Source: Lactarius indigo
Taxonomy: Eukaryota; Basidiomycota; Agaricomycetes; Russulales; Russulaceae
NCBI GenBank assembly: GCA_025766275.1
Contig: JAFKAC010000065.1
Coordinates: forward strand, 186,001 to 250,000
Direction: 5' to 3'
DNA length: 64,000 nt
Below the pieces are notes generated by a model, which saw nothing but the letters and a program-made list of their open reading frames with translations, had not been told where the DNA came from and searched no databases. Positions 1-10,123 of this stretch are shown piece after piece. A program made the translations under genes and the position numbers. How positions within the stretch are numbered: position 1 is the first letter of the stretch; each line of letters begins with the position of its first letter.

Positions 1-1430
1 GGCGTTTCTTCTCGCCCCCGCACCAGATGGTGGCGTACGAGCTCTCCTGTGTCACTGGCGACAGCTGAGCTGGCGCTGAACACGCCACTCATACGTCGAT
101 GGCCCAGAATCACACCTCCTATTTTCACGGACAGCCGCCCTTGCCGCAAATAAGCTTGGCACCTTATAAAACCGTGTCACGCTCTCTACCTTGAATTCCC
201 CGAGAACCTCCGCCGAATCTCTCAAGGCCGGAAGCGGCTTCGCCCCTACGACCGACAATTGTGTTTACGGCGACGGTAGCAATGGAGTCAAAAGCCAGGA
301 TCGTCGTGCTTCTGGTGGTGGGTGTTCAAGCTCGCTCATAGAGAAGAGCCTATGCAACGGCGGCAGCGGAGTCAGTACCTATTCCGATGCACAGAGACCT
401 GCGCTCTGGATCACTCCGGGTCGTTTCAGTAGAAGGGATGATGGCAGCAATGCCATGGCTGCAGCCGATTTGCATGCCACGTTTTCGGGCTACGGTATTG
501 GGGTCATCGGTTCCCAACATTAGACTAGGTTCTCCCGCGCTGGCAGGGTATTGAAAGGGGTCATTATGGCACGGGTCGCCGCTGGCTGTGCTATTAGGTC
601 CATTGGTAGTGATCATCGAGGTAGTACAAAAGAGTTATCTAAGACTGAGACAATAAGGACTTCAGCTTGCATTTGGTGCGGGATGCTTTGGACCATTGTC
701 GGACCTCCATGTGGCTGTGCCAGCGCTTTTGGTGGGTCGTGGGACGCGCAAAAATGACTGCGTCACCGTAAAGCCTTTTTTCTTTTTTTTTTCTTTGGAA
801 TCATTTTCAATACTCACTATCGCTATCAGTACTGCGCCCACTGCAACCATCATTTCAACACTCTTGCAATGAGGCTTTTTAGGAGAAGACGGCCGAAACC
901 TTTCTGGATCACCTCCTGGGTGAACTGCTGGGGAACTCAGCGCCATCGGCCGATGTGAGTGGCGCATGCATCCCTTTCCACTACCCCATCCCTTTATTAT
1001 ACTGAAGCTGTACAGCCCCTCCTCATGATTTTCGGCAGCATTCCAGGTCTTCCTCATCACCGTCCTGGAACAAATTGTCGACTGCGTGATTACTATCCTG
1101 AGCCTGGCTTTCGGTCGTTGTGCACAGAGCCAGATGCTGGACAAGTTCACGAGGATAGACCTCGGTCCGCTTCGGCCCACGCCAGCGCCAACCCAAATCA
1201 GTCTCAAATCACCAAACACATCGAGTCGACCTCCTTCTTCTCTACTTTACCGCCAACATTGCTAATAGTTCGAGTGACTGCTGCAGCTACGCTCGCCCAA
1301 CAACGCGCCAAACTCAGGCCCAACAATGAGGCCCACCCTGTCTGTGTGTCCCCCACCGTCTGGCGGACCTGTATCGGCGGCACCGGGCTCGACTGTTTTG
1401 TTTTGTTTTGAGAGCCACAAAACAGCATCC
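1..1430 (+). pseudogene. VTS1-like (Smaug-family) pseudogene, copy 1, scrambled
   Basis: This stretch has no long intact ORF, but pieces match the better-preserved VTS1-like copies elsewhere in the window. Bases 180-570 match the central linker segment seen at 16490-16865. Bases 1040-1190 match the N-terminal segment (compare 36620-36730, which reads as an FFITVLQQMAR motif). Bases 1280-1330 match the AQQRAK motif. Bases 1365-1410 match the extreme C-terminal tail (LSGGPVSAAPGS). The pieces are out of order and the SAM domain is missing, so this is a rearranged relic. It lies upstream of, and converges on, F-box gene 1, as in the other units. The family assignment rests on the SAM-bearing copy at 37705-38355. 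Confidence 0.55.
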
Positions 1431-1730
1431 CGCTATCTCCGTCTCTTCGCCGTATGTCTGCCCTTTACTGGTACTACAGTAGCGTTTCAGGACTTATGAC
1501 TCCTATCTAATTTTTTTTGCGCGAAAAATGTCAGAACTCCTTTTTTCTTTTTATACGGGTGGTGGCGGCGGGGGGCATTTTCTCTTCCCTTTTGATTCTT
1601 TCGAAACTCGATACGAACCTCGAGGAGTTTCCATTCATACATACAGGGCGTATGGTATTTGTATCCTCGGCGTCTGCACTCTTTCTCTTAGCTTTCCTTT
1701 GTATATGGGTGACTTTAAAGTGCGAAGGAT
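1431..1730. other. Conserved convergent 3' flank block (unit 1, first part)
   Basis: No gene is recognised here. The sequence (for example the tract around 1500-1560 and the 'gactttaaagtg' string near 1710) recurs between the convergent VTS1-like and F-box genes at about 9440-9960, 17510-17990, 24430-24940 and 38450-38880, and inverted at about 34050-34340. It probably holds the 3' UTRs and polyadenylation signals of both genes. Short overlapping ORFs here are not conserved in frame between copies. Confidence 0.5.
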
Positions 1731-1745
1731 ATATTACACTCGCTT

Positions 1746-2014
1746 ACCCACCCGAAAACGCAGCTTGTCCCTGCGGGGAACCCCTTCGGACCGCGGAGCA
1801 CATTATCCGTCACTGCCCACGGTACCTTCACGACCGCATCGACACCGGCATCCTCCGGTTCGCCATCCCCCCTGCGCCCCCGCTCCACCCATTCACCGAC
1901 CTCTTATCCGAAAAGAGGGGCGTAGGCAAACTCCTAAAATTCTTTGACCAGACTCGCGCGCTCTCCAAGCCGGAATCCGGTCCCCCTATACCCGTGCCCC
2001 CTGAACCCGACTAG
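1746..2014 (+). pseudogene. C-terminal fragment of LINE reverse transcriptase/RNase H polyprotein (zf-RVT region)
   Basis: The reading frame ending at 2014 contains CPCGEPLRTAEHIIRHCPRY. This is a C-x-C...H-x4-C pattern typical of the zinc-finger-like segment after the RT/RNase H domains in fungal non-LTR elements. A hydrophobic segment and a proline-rich tail follow. The apparent ORF extends upstream to 1517 only because the host flank happens to be open in this frame; that part is not LINE protein. The RT and endonuclease domains are absent, so the fragment is dead. Confidence 0.75.
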
Positions 2015-2308
2015 GTAGGTGCACACTGAGGTTTGGTTTCCTCTCGGTCCTTGGACTATCTAACTGGCGGTCTACGCGCCGCATATTTTACCGTTCTCGG
2101 CTTCGGCCTGTGATCTCATGCCCGGTGTCCCATGTGGTCGCCATCTATTTAACCTTCTCTGGATTTTCAGTTTCGTACTTACGAATTATCCGGGGGCACC
2201 TTTTTGGACTAATGTGTTTCTTAAATACGGCTTCGTTCTGCTGTGACTGGTCTGTAACTCGCTTTACGCATCCCAGAATAAATATTGATCCAAAAAAAAA
2301 AAGAAAAA
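1746..2308 (+). mobile_element. 5'-truncated LINE (non-LTR retrotransposon) insertion
   Basis: The insert interrupts the conserved 3' flank block and has perfect 15-bp target-site duplications (ATATTACACTCGCTT) at 1731-1745 and 2309-2323. It ends in AATAAA..TTGATCC followed by an A-rich tail. That structure is typical of target-primed reverse transcription with 5' truncation. Homologous blocks in the other units run straight through the target site. Bases 1746-2014 encode the last part of the LINE reverse transcriptase protein, so only the 3' end is present. Confidence 0.85.
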
Positions 2309-2323
2309 ATATTACACTCGCTT

Positions 2324-2761
2324 CTGACCAAAGTTGTCTTTTTTTTCTTCGCGAGAGTTTCCTAAGGCATTGCTGGGTTGCGACATCTCAAACTTTATGG
2401 CGGCGCACCTCATAATCGGGATTCGAGTCGACCCTTATTATGTGCGATAAATTTACAATTCGGACGTGTCGTGTGTATAATTGACAATCGCTCGATATTG
2501 TCGTCTCGTACGTACAATCTGTGACAACAGAACCGTATGCGTACTCTGTCTGCGGATTTGTGTCATTCCCCCGAAGAGACCAACAGAATGAAAGGAAATT
2601 GTAGACTGTGGTATCACGTGTCTTTGGAGAACGGGGCAGATGGTGGCGAATGTGGGAAGGATCCGACGACGAAGGATGAGGTGCAGTTATGCAACCAGTT
2701 GGAGAGGTGTAAACGAGTTCCAAATGCGCGAGTCGTCGCGCTGGACTTCAGCGTGCTAGCT
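2324..2761. other. Flank block (unit 1, second part) with displaced 3' coding remnant of F-box gene 1
   Basis: Bases 2324-2560 continue the conserved 3' flank block. Bases about 2697-2761 closely match 25208-25275, the coding sequence for the C-terminal tail of F-box gene 4. They are therefore the former 3' coding end of gene 1, cut off by the insertion at 2762-2978. About 150 bp present in gene 4 next to this piece are missing. Confidence 0.6.
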
Positions 2762-2978
2762 GTTTTTTTTTTTTTTGGATCCGTTTGTATTCCGGAGTGG
2801 GTACCCTAGATACAGACTGGTCGCAGCAACAGGTTACTACAGTTATGAGAAGGGGTGAGAGAGGTGCCCCAAATCGTAAATAATTGAGATCAGGCAAAAG
2901 AATCGTAAGAGTTTAGAAGGCCCCCGTAGGGGTCGCGTACGTAGTGTCCAAAGACGGGAATGGTAGAGAGTTTGCAGG
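2762..2978 (-). mobile_element. Retroposed insertion (SINE-like or LINE 3' fragment) at the 3' end of F-box gene 1
   Basis: This 217-bp segment is absent from the other F-box genes. It is flanked by near-identical 9-bp repeats (GTGCTAGCT at 2753-2761, GTGCTGGCT at 2979-2987). On the minus strand it ends in GGATCC plus a run of about 15 A. The TSD-like flanks and poly(A) tail suggest retroposition. No clear RNA polymerase III A or B box was found, so SINE identity is unproven; it could be a short LINE 3' end. Its sequence now supplies the stop codon of gene 1. Confidence 0.6.
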
Positions 2979-5900
2979 GTGCTGGCTTTCGGGGTGTTCT
3001 CTGAATGAGTCATCTTGTCCCTTCGAGAACTCGAAGTCTCTGCAATACGAGCACAAGATTCGATATCCATGCTGGCCTACAAAGTGAAGATCGAGTCCTT
3101 TCTGCTCTCCAAAACTGGCGTGACAGATGTGGCACTGGTCGAATGGCACATTGATTTGGAAGGGGTGGTCTGAGCGCGATCGTAAGGTGATAAATGACAG
3201 TAGAGCGTTCAACGACAGCTCGTTCACCGCCGTAGGATCCTCTATACGAAGGTGACGCAGGGAAGGGAGCACAGTTGCGCGCCCCTCATCGACTAGACCC
3301 AGAGCATACAAAATAGAGGTTGCAAGTCCGCCAGCCACCCGAAAGTCTGTTACGCCGCCAAATGTGCGGATAAGTTCCAGCCATTGTTCGTCGTCCACAT
3401 CATCCTGCCCACTTGACGATTGGGCCGCAGTGATGCATATGTTGCTTACACGGAATAGGAATGGGGAAAATTGGGCGCAAACTCGAGCCATGGAGGACAA
3501 CTGCTGGTCTAACTCCTCGCATAATATTTGTAACCGAAGAGGTGTAGAAATGCCCGAGCCGGTAAATGAGATGGAAATGGCTTGCGCGGAGATTTGAACC
3601 TCTGCTTGACTGAGCAACGTCTGCAATTCTATCCGCTCGATAAATCGGCCAAGTTCCGAAGCGTCCATCGTCGGTTCGCTAAAGGTGACATCAAAATCCC
3701 TGAGGCCCGGTGCATCGACCCTAGCCACGAAGTTGTCCAAGTACTCGTCAGTTCCAGTATATTTGAGGCACCGAAGAGCAGGGAGAGCAAGGCGCTCCCC
3801 TGACTGTGGGGGAACGTCTCTGTGGTGGGGGGAGGAAAGGGAATGGAGCGAAAGTGTTCGAAGTTGAGTCATCCCGGATAACGCATCAGCGAGTGTTGCT
3901 GGGGAAAAACCCACGTCACTTGGAATTTCGTGAAGCTGAATATCTACAAGGCCCTTGGAGGACGAAAGTAGCTGCGGGAATGAGGGAAACCCAATCCTGG
4001 TCGAGTGCAGAGTACGGAGGCAAGTGCCCCACCGAAAGGTGCTGGGCAGGATCCGTTCCACGGTATCTCGGGACAGAATGACAAGCTCTTCCAGTTCCGA
4101 AAGTGGCTCAGAGATAGCGGAAAGCTTTCCAAGAAGCGAGGTGGTGACGGTAAGGCGGATGGAGCTAACACGACCAGACTGCTTCAATGCGGCAATGATA
4201 TTGTCATTGTCCTCGGGAGCCGGCGAATGGCAATTGGGAACCCCCCCGTATCGTATGGTAATAGGAAAGGCTGGCCTGTAATCTAGAGCCTTCAACACGG
4301 GGCTTCCGTGCGTACAGTGAAGTCGAAGATTTAGACTCAGAGGTGATGCAAATACGATTTGTCGCCATCTTTGGCATACGCACGTGAGCGTAGGCCAAAT
4401 TTGCGGAGTGAGACCCAGACAGTGACGAAATATGTCAAGAAGGACGTCGTCGGGGAGCATCTCGATCGTCCTCTGGTGAGAAAGAAGTCCTATTCCAAAT
4501 GAGTCAGCGAATGGTGGTGGCGACGCTAGGCGTAGGTTGTACCTGTTCCACTGGCACGTGGTTCATTGACTTGGTATGGTTGTTCATATTCCACCGGTAT
4601 ACGATAACCAGAGAGCCGGTGTGAAACCATGAATGATACTACGGCCTCCCTCAAAGGCGCATAACTTGGCCAAGGCTGTGGTATGTAGAGCTTTTGCAGG
4701 GCAGGTAGCACAGTCTCCTGCCGTCTGTCCGGCAGTTTCAAGGCACGCACGATGTACGTCGAGAGGTTCCCGGCAACACGAAGTTGTTTTATACCCCTGA
4801 ATGGGTTGATAAGCTCAAGCCATCGTCCGCTACTACCCTCCCATCTTGGCTGTCGCGTCGCGCTGATGCGTAGATCTTCCACATTGAAGAGGAAAGCGGA
4901 AAAATGGACGCAGGCTTGGGCGATGAAGGACAGCTGCACGCTTAATGCCTCGGAGAAAAACCCCAATTGAAAGCACGGGGTGGCTCCTGGAAGTGTCAAA
5001 GAGATAGAGATGGCACTCTGAGAGGATACAATATGCGCCCGGCGGTGTGACTTGTGCATTTCCATGCGACCAATGAATTTGTACAGTTTTGAATCGGCAA
5101 AGAAGGGACCATCTAAGAAGGTGATTCCGATATCCCTCAGACGGGGAGCATCAATCATGGCCACAAGGTCTTCCAAATATTTGAAAGGTCCTCTAAAATT
5201 AAAGCGGGCAAAAGAAGGAAGAACAACGCGTTCCCCGGTCGGTGGTGGTGGGGATGGGTAAACGGTGGTGGGGAGGAAATGAAGGGAAAGTGATTGAAGC
5301 TGGGTCATCCCGGACAAGACATCCGCAAGCACTTCTGGTGCTAGATAAGAAGGATAGAGAACTTCGTGAAGTTGAAGGTCTACAAGATTTGCGGAAGAAT
5401 ACAGGAGCCGAAGGAGTGCGGGAAAGGCGATCCTGGTCGAGTTGAGACAACGAAGACGTGGGCCCCACCGAAAAGTGCTGGGCAGGGTTAGCCGCACGCC
5501 ATCTTGAGACTGAAGAACGAGGTCTTTCAGTTCCGAAAAGGGCCTCTCGATTGCGGATAACTTCTCAAGGAGCGAGCTTGTGACGGTGAGGCTGATAGAA
5601 ATGACACGATCAGATTGCTGAAGTGCGGTCATAATGTTGTCCTCGTCCTCAGGAACCGGCGGATCGAGCACTAGGGATCCCCCGTACTCCACGACGATAG
5701 GCAGGGCGGGACGGGAATCAAGAACCTTCTGAACTGGGCTTCCGTGCGTAAAGTGGAGTCGAAAAGACGCAAATACGATACGTCGCCATCTGCGGCAAAT
5801 ATGCGCAAGCCCGGGCCAAAATATGGAGTCATCCAGATAATGACAAAATATCTTCAAAAGAACTTGGTCTGAAAGGTCCCCGATCGTCACTTGTTGAGAA

Positions 5901-6119
5901 AGGGAACAAGTTAACGAGCAGCACAGGCACTAGGCGGAAGATGTACCTCTTTCGAGGCATTCGCTTTGTGCAGTACTAGGAGGCAATTTGGGGGTTTGTT
6001 TATAATTAAAAAACCACGGCAATTTGAGTTGGGCGAGTCTATTGGAATTTGGGAGATTTTAACTGTTACCTCCAGGTGCGGCATGGAAGATGCTAGAGCA
6101 CTTACCTTAGCGAGTGCAT
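2913..6119 (-). CDS. Double F-box/LRR protein with C-terminal zinc fingers (F-box gene 1)
   Basis: Model join(2913..4489, 4543..5889, 5947..6038, 6106..6119) on the minus strand gives 3030 nt, or 1009 aa, with no internal stop. Introns are 53, 57 and 67 bp. The first exon is 14 bp, and the acceptor after CCAATAG keeps the frame. Residues 1-35 form a leader (MHSLRLAQLKLPWFF...). F-box 1 is at about 36-78 (VTIGDLSDQ..ICRRWRR), followed by LRR-like repeats. F-box 2 is at about 488-535 (IEMLPDDVLLDIFRHCL..CQRWRQIVF), followed by a second LRR-like region. A paired finger follows from about 936 (CHIC..H..H, CSYC..H..H). F-box proteins recruit substrates to SCF ubiquitin ligases through Skp1; the substrate here is unknown. 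The last residues are encoded by the retroposed insert, so the normal tail is lost. This gene and gene 4 form one subfamily. Confidence 0.85.
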
Positions 6120-6560
6120 GAGGGGAGAATGAACGAGGCAGCTATCGCTCGCGTATCCCTATTACTATTATGTAGAACAAACAGGGAGGAACATGAGGTT
6201 GCCACAGTGCAGCCACACCGTCTGGTCGGGTGGGCAATATCTAGGGTTCGGGCCTACTCTCGGCATACATGCAGCAGCGTGACGGCGTTTCCACCGCATT
6301 GTGATGGCCTTGGTAATTTACTGTGGTGATGTATGCGGTACCGGTCATCCGAAAATGGACTTATTACTAGTGACCCGCTAACGGTAGCCACCTTTAGTTC
6401 CGTGCGCTAAGCCAACCCCGCTGCACAGGGGAGCCCTTTGAAGCGCGCTAGATTTGAAAACGAGCGGACTCGGATGTTCGACGACTGTTCGCCGCGTGGT
6501 GTGTGCATCCATCATGCATGTGGCTGATATATTGCTTAGTCGGATATGTCCGAGACCCCT
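6120..6560. other. Divergent 5' intergenic region between F-box gene 1 and VTS1-like copy 2
   Basis: No gene is seen. The segment just upstream of the 14-bp first exon ('ggggagaatgaacg..gcagctatcgct') is conserved before all six F-box genes, so it probably holds the F-box promoter and 5' UTR. Further right the sequence parallels 28430-28850. No clear TATA element was identified. Confidence 0.4.
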
Positions 6561-9360
6561 TATTGTACTAACGACGATGTTCTCACCGCCATCCTCAGGC
6601 CTTCAGGAAGGAAAGACTACTTCCCCTCTCAAAGATCTCGACGTTGATCTCCAAGGACATACTCGTGCTACCCTCGACCCCATGTTTGGGTCACTCACCC
6701 ATCTAAATGTACGGCAAGAACCCTAGTGTGCCAGCGCTCTTACCCGTGGCCCTGTCACCCACCCCTTGGCCACTTTACCACAGGACTTCAGTCTTGCTGC
6801 GCCGGGCCTTTCCTCGAGGCAAGCTTGCCGACAGATGCCTACCACCGGGCTCCTAGGGGGCACCACCGTTCAAATTCCCAGAATGTGAACTTTCGCCTCC
6901 ACACATTCCCCTACATTTTTTGCTCGACTTACCATTTCCCGTAACCACTCTTCCCAGCAGATGCTATCGACCGGTGGTTTGAGACCATTCATTGGAAGTC
7001 TCGTTGGTGAGCATCATGATCTCGTCATGACCGCCAACACCGTAATCTTCTCACGTGTTACTCTTCAGCTGGGGTTCCTTGGGAAGAGAGAGCTGCTGCC
7101 TCTCTCGAAGTCGATTTAAAAGAGGAACTTAGTAACATCGAGCGATGTGAGCAGCCCAATATCCTTTCCTCTCGTTTCGATCATCTCACCCACTCGCATT
7201 CCCCAGGGTTCAAGCTTGAGGTTCTCTTCGAAGCCGAGCGCACGGCAGCTCTTTACAGTCTTTTACAATATTTTACTCAAGTCCAGATCCTCTTCCTCAT
7301 CACCGCCCTGCAACCTATGGCCAAGGTCGACCCCGTGACTACTCTTCTGAGCCCAGCCGTTGGGGGTCCCACGAAGCAAGAGGAAAACTAAGCTTGCCAG
7401 TACGAATCTCAAGTCACTCAAACTCAAGTCTGCCATGCTCGTCCCCCTCCTTCCGCACTTTTGGCACCGGCGCCAACCCGGTCCGCCAGTCGTTTGTCTT
7501 TGGCCCGACCTCCTCTTTCCTACCTTCGGAAACCGCCAACACTATCGACGACACAGGCGGCCCCGTCACAACCTTGCCCAACAACGTGCCAAACTCAAGC
7601 TGCCGGCAACGCCGTCTATTGCATACCTACTCCCGCCTCCGTGGGAGCGCAGAAGAGCACACCTGCACCGGTCGGGCTGCAAAGCGTGACAACTCTCCAA
7701 GGTACGACGCTATCCAGCGCCATCGGCCAATGTGAGCGGCGCATCCCTTCCACCATCATCATTTCAGACCCACTCCCCTAGCACTATCCTGGAACAAATT
7801 GTCCAGGGTCGACCTCATGATCGCTGTTCTGAGCTCGGCCCTCGGTAGTTTTGCGCAGAGCCAGATGCAAGGAACGTTGGATCTCCGGTCTCCGAGGCTC
7901 AAAGTCTAATGTTCCCGGTCGCCTTCAGTCTACGCCAGCGCCAACCCAAATTGGCAATCACATTGAAATCGCTGTGCGTGCTAACGTGTGTAATGGTGTT
8001 GAATGTGGACCAGTGCATAAGTATATACCGATATCGAAGGCCCGGGGATTCAAAATACGGGAGGATCGCGAGCTATGTAGTCACCACGTGTCTGGTGTTG
8101 GACCAAACTCCGAGATACCTGCAGAATGGTGGCGTTGGTAATTGATCTGGTGCGTATAGTACCGCTCTCCCGGATATGTCGCGGCTTTTCGGCTGACTGC
8201 TTTAGGATGGATGTTGGCGGGTTCAACCTCGAACAGTGCTCGCCTGCGCTGGCAGGGGTATCGAACTAGCTCTGCATGGTGCAATTCGCGTAGCTGAACC
8301 GCATAAACGGATGAGCCCGTTCGGAGTCAACACGAATATGCCGGCCATGGCCAACCTAAGTACGGTGGGCGTTACCCCGAGGCGCAGCTGCTCGCGCCGC
8401 GGATCGCCGCTGCTGGAGGAGGATTTGGCCAACTTGTGCCTAGCGTCAGCGTGGGCCTATTGAATATATTTTCGTGAGATTCTGTTTCAATTTGTCCGTA
8501 TCTTCGTATTCCATGTGGGCGTTGTGCAAACCTACGCGATTCCATCGCACTGTCTCGATTCCTTGCTCGATTCGCATTTTCGTACTTGGACGTCCGGTCC
8601 GGTATTCCGTTTCCCCTCCCGGTCATACCCACGTCCGCGGATTCGTTATGTCGTCGCTCTGCGGAAGTAGAGCATAAAATTTCCTACTATATAGTTCTAC
8701 AGTCCAGAAATATATAAGTCTCTTACTTCTGTAGTGTAGCACCTCAGCTTTGCCACTCCAGTGTGCGCAGTAGCTGAGCGTTGTCTTCTCATGCAGATAC
8801 TGCCGCGCAGACGTTTATACTAATCATTTATATTTATTCACTCTTCTACGGTCCTATACGCGTCCATACATCTTTGAGGGCCTCGGTACATTCAGTGGGC
8901 TACAGGGCGGTACTGGCCGCAGTGGCCTGTGCGGCGGCTCCTGGGGGTCCGGATGACACTTACTTACCCGGCCGTGGTGGCAGACTAGTGGCAGTGCTAG
9001 TGGTAAAGGTGGATCCTCTGAGAAAGGCGGGGCGGGGCGAAGAAGGACGAGGAAGGTTTCGAGCTGGAAGTACTGAACGACGGTGGCTGGGTGGCTGCGC
9101 ATGCTCCGGCTACACAAGTACAAGCCGGATTTTGATGGCGCAGTCAAAGCACGAGGCACCGCGATGCTCGGTGTGCGCAGGAAGATGCTCAAGTTGCTCG
9201 TAGAAAAATGGCGATCGACGACCCCACTGCGCCTGCCTCTCCCTCTACCACTGTCGTCGTCTGGCGGACCTGTACCCAAGCCTGTACCGGTGGCACCGGG
9301 CTCGACTATGGGGGGCTCGGCTGGCAGTGGGGGTGGAACGAAATACGGTGGAAAAACTTT
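6560..9360 (+). pseudogene. VTS1-like pseudogene, copy 2
   Basis: Recognisable pieces run in roughly the right order but not in one frame. An N-terminal segment at 7220-7330 reads as [17 protein letters not shown], typical of the Vts1 region upstream of the long linker. A linker segment with an AQQRAK motif is at 7480-7640. The N-terminal segment is repeated at 7780-7890. A central segment is at 8210-8430. A degraded SAM domain at 9080-9190 reads as AGWLRMLRLHKYKPDF..ARGTAMLGVRRKMLK, and the GGP/PGS-rich tail ends near 9345. Frameshifts, and loss of the central part of the SAM domain, indicate a pseudogene. It converges on F-box gene 2. Confidence 0.7.
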
Positions 9361-10123
9361 TTTTAGTTGTTGTGAGTTAAAAAAGCAACATCACCCTTTC
9401 TCCGTATATTTGCCTTCAAGTTATGTCCACATCTTACTAGTAGCATCTCAGGACTTGTGATTTCTATCTAATTTTTATTCGTGAAAAACGTTGGGATTAG
9501 CCTTTTTTCTTTTCGTATAGGTAGTGGTGCTGGCGGTGGTGGGCCCTTTCTTTAATTCTACGAACATCAAGGTATCATCGTTCGCGCACAGGGCGTACAG
9601 TATTTGTATCCTCTGCACCTACTGGCAGTCAACAGTACCTTTCTTTTTTTCGCCATCCTTAATTCTCGCTTTTGTATACAGGCGACTTTAAAGTGTGTAT
9701 AATACGAATAGATATTTTATGCAACGCCGCTTTTGACCAAAAATGTATTTCTTTCTTCACGGGAGTGTTGCCTCAACTATGGTGTATTTCAAGCTCTATG
9801 CGGTGCGGTTCTCTGCCTTGCGTACTGCAGGGGTCTGAGTCGGCCCTTATCGTGTGTGATGAAATTTATGGCTCAGACATGACATGTAACCGGCAATCAC
9901 GCAATCTTGTTATCTCGTAGTGCATATAACGTACAGAAAAGACAATCGTCTGCGTACTCTGACTAATCCCCATGAAGAAAGAACAAAAAAGAGGAAAGGA
10001 AAGGAAATTGCCGCCTATAAACTGTCCTTTGGAACGTGGTAAAGGTACAACAGATTTGAAGAGGCACAGAGTGTCGCTCAAGCTGGGACTTCGTCGTGTG
10101 TCGGAATCGGGAGTGCGGCGCCG
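9361..10123. other. Conserved convergent 3' flank block (unit 2)
   Basis: This is an uninterrupted version of the block between the VTS1-like and F-box genes. At about 9700-9735 it carries the counterpart of the site hit by the LINE in unit 1. No supported gene is present; it is probably 3' UTR sequence of both neighbours. Confidence 0.5.

Noticed and set aside
1517..2014. 165-aa ORF as a host gene
   Set aside because: It is a chance fusion of host 3' flank (1517-1745) with the LINE fragment; the junction is exactly the target-site duplication.
3364..5445. Plus-strand ORFs opposite F-box gene 1 (and equivalents in the other five genes)
   Set aside because: They recur at the same places only because the sense strand is conserved; no domain or splice support was seen.
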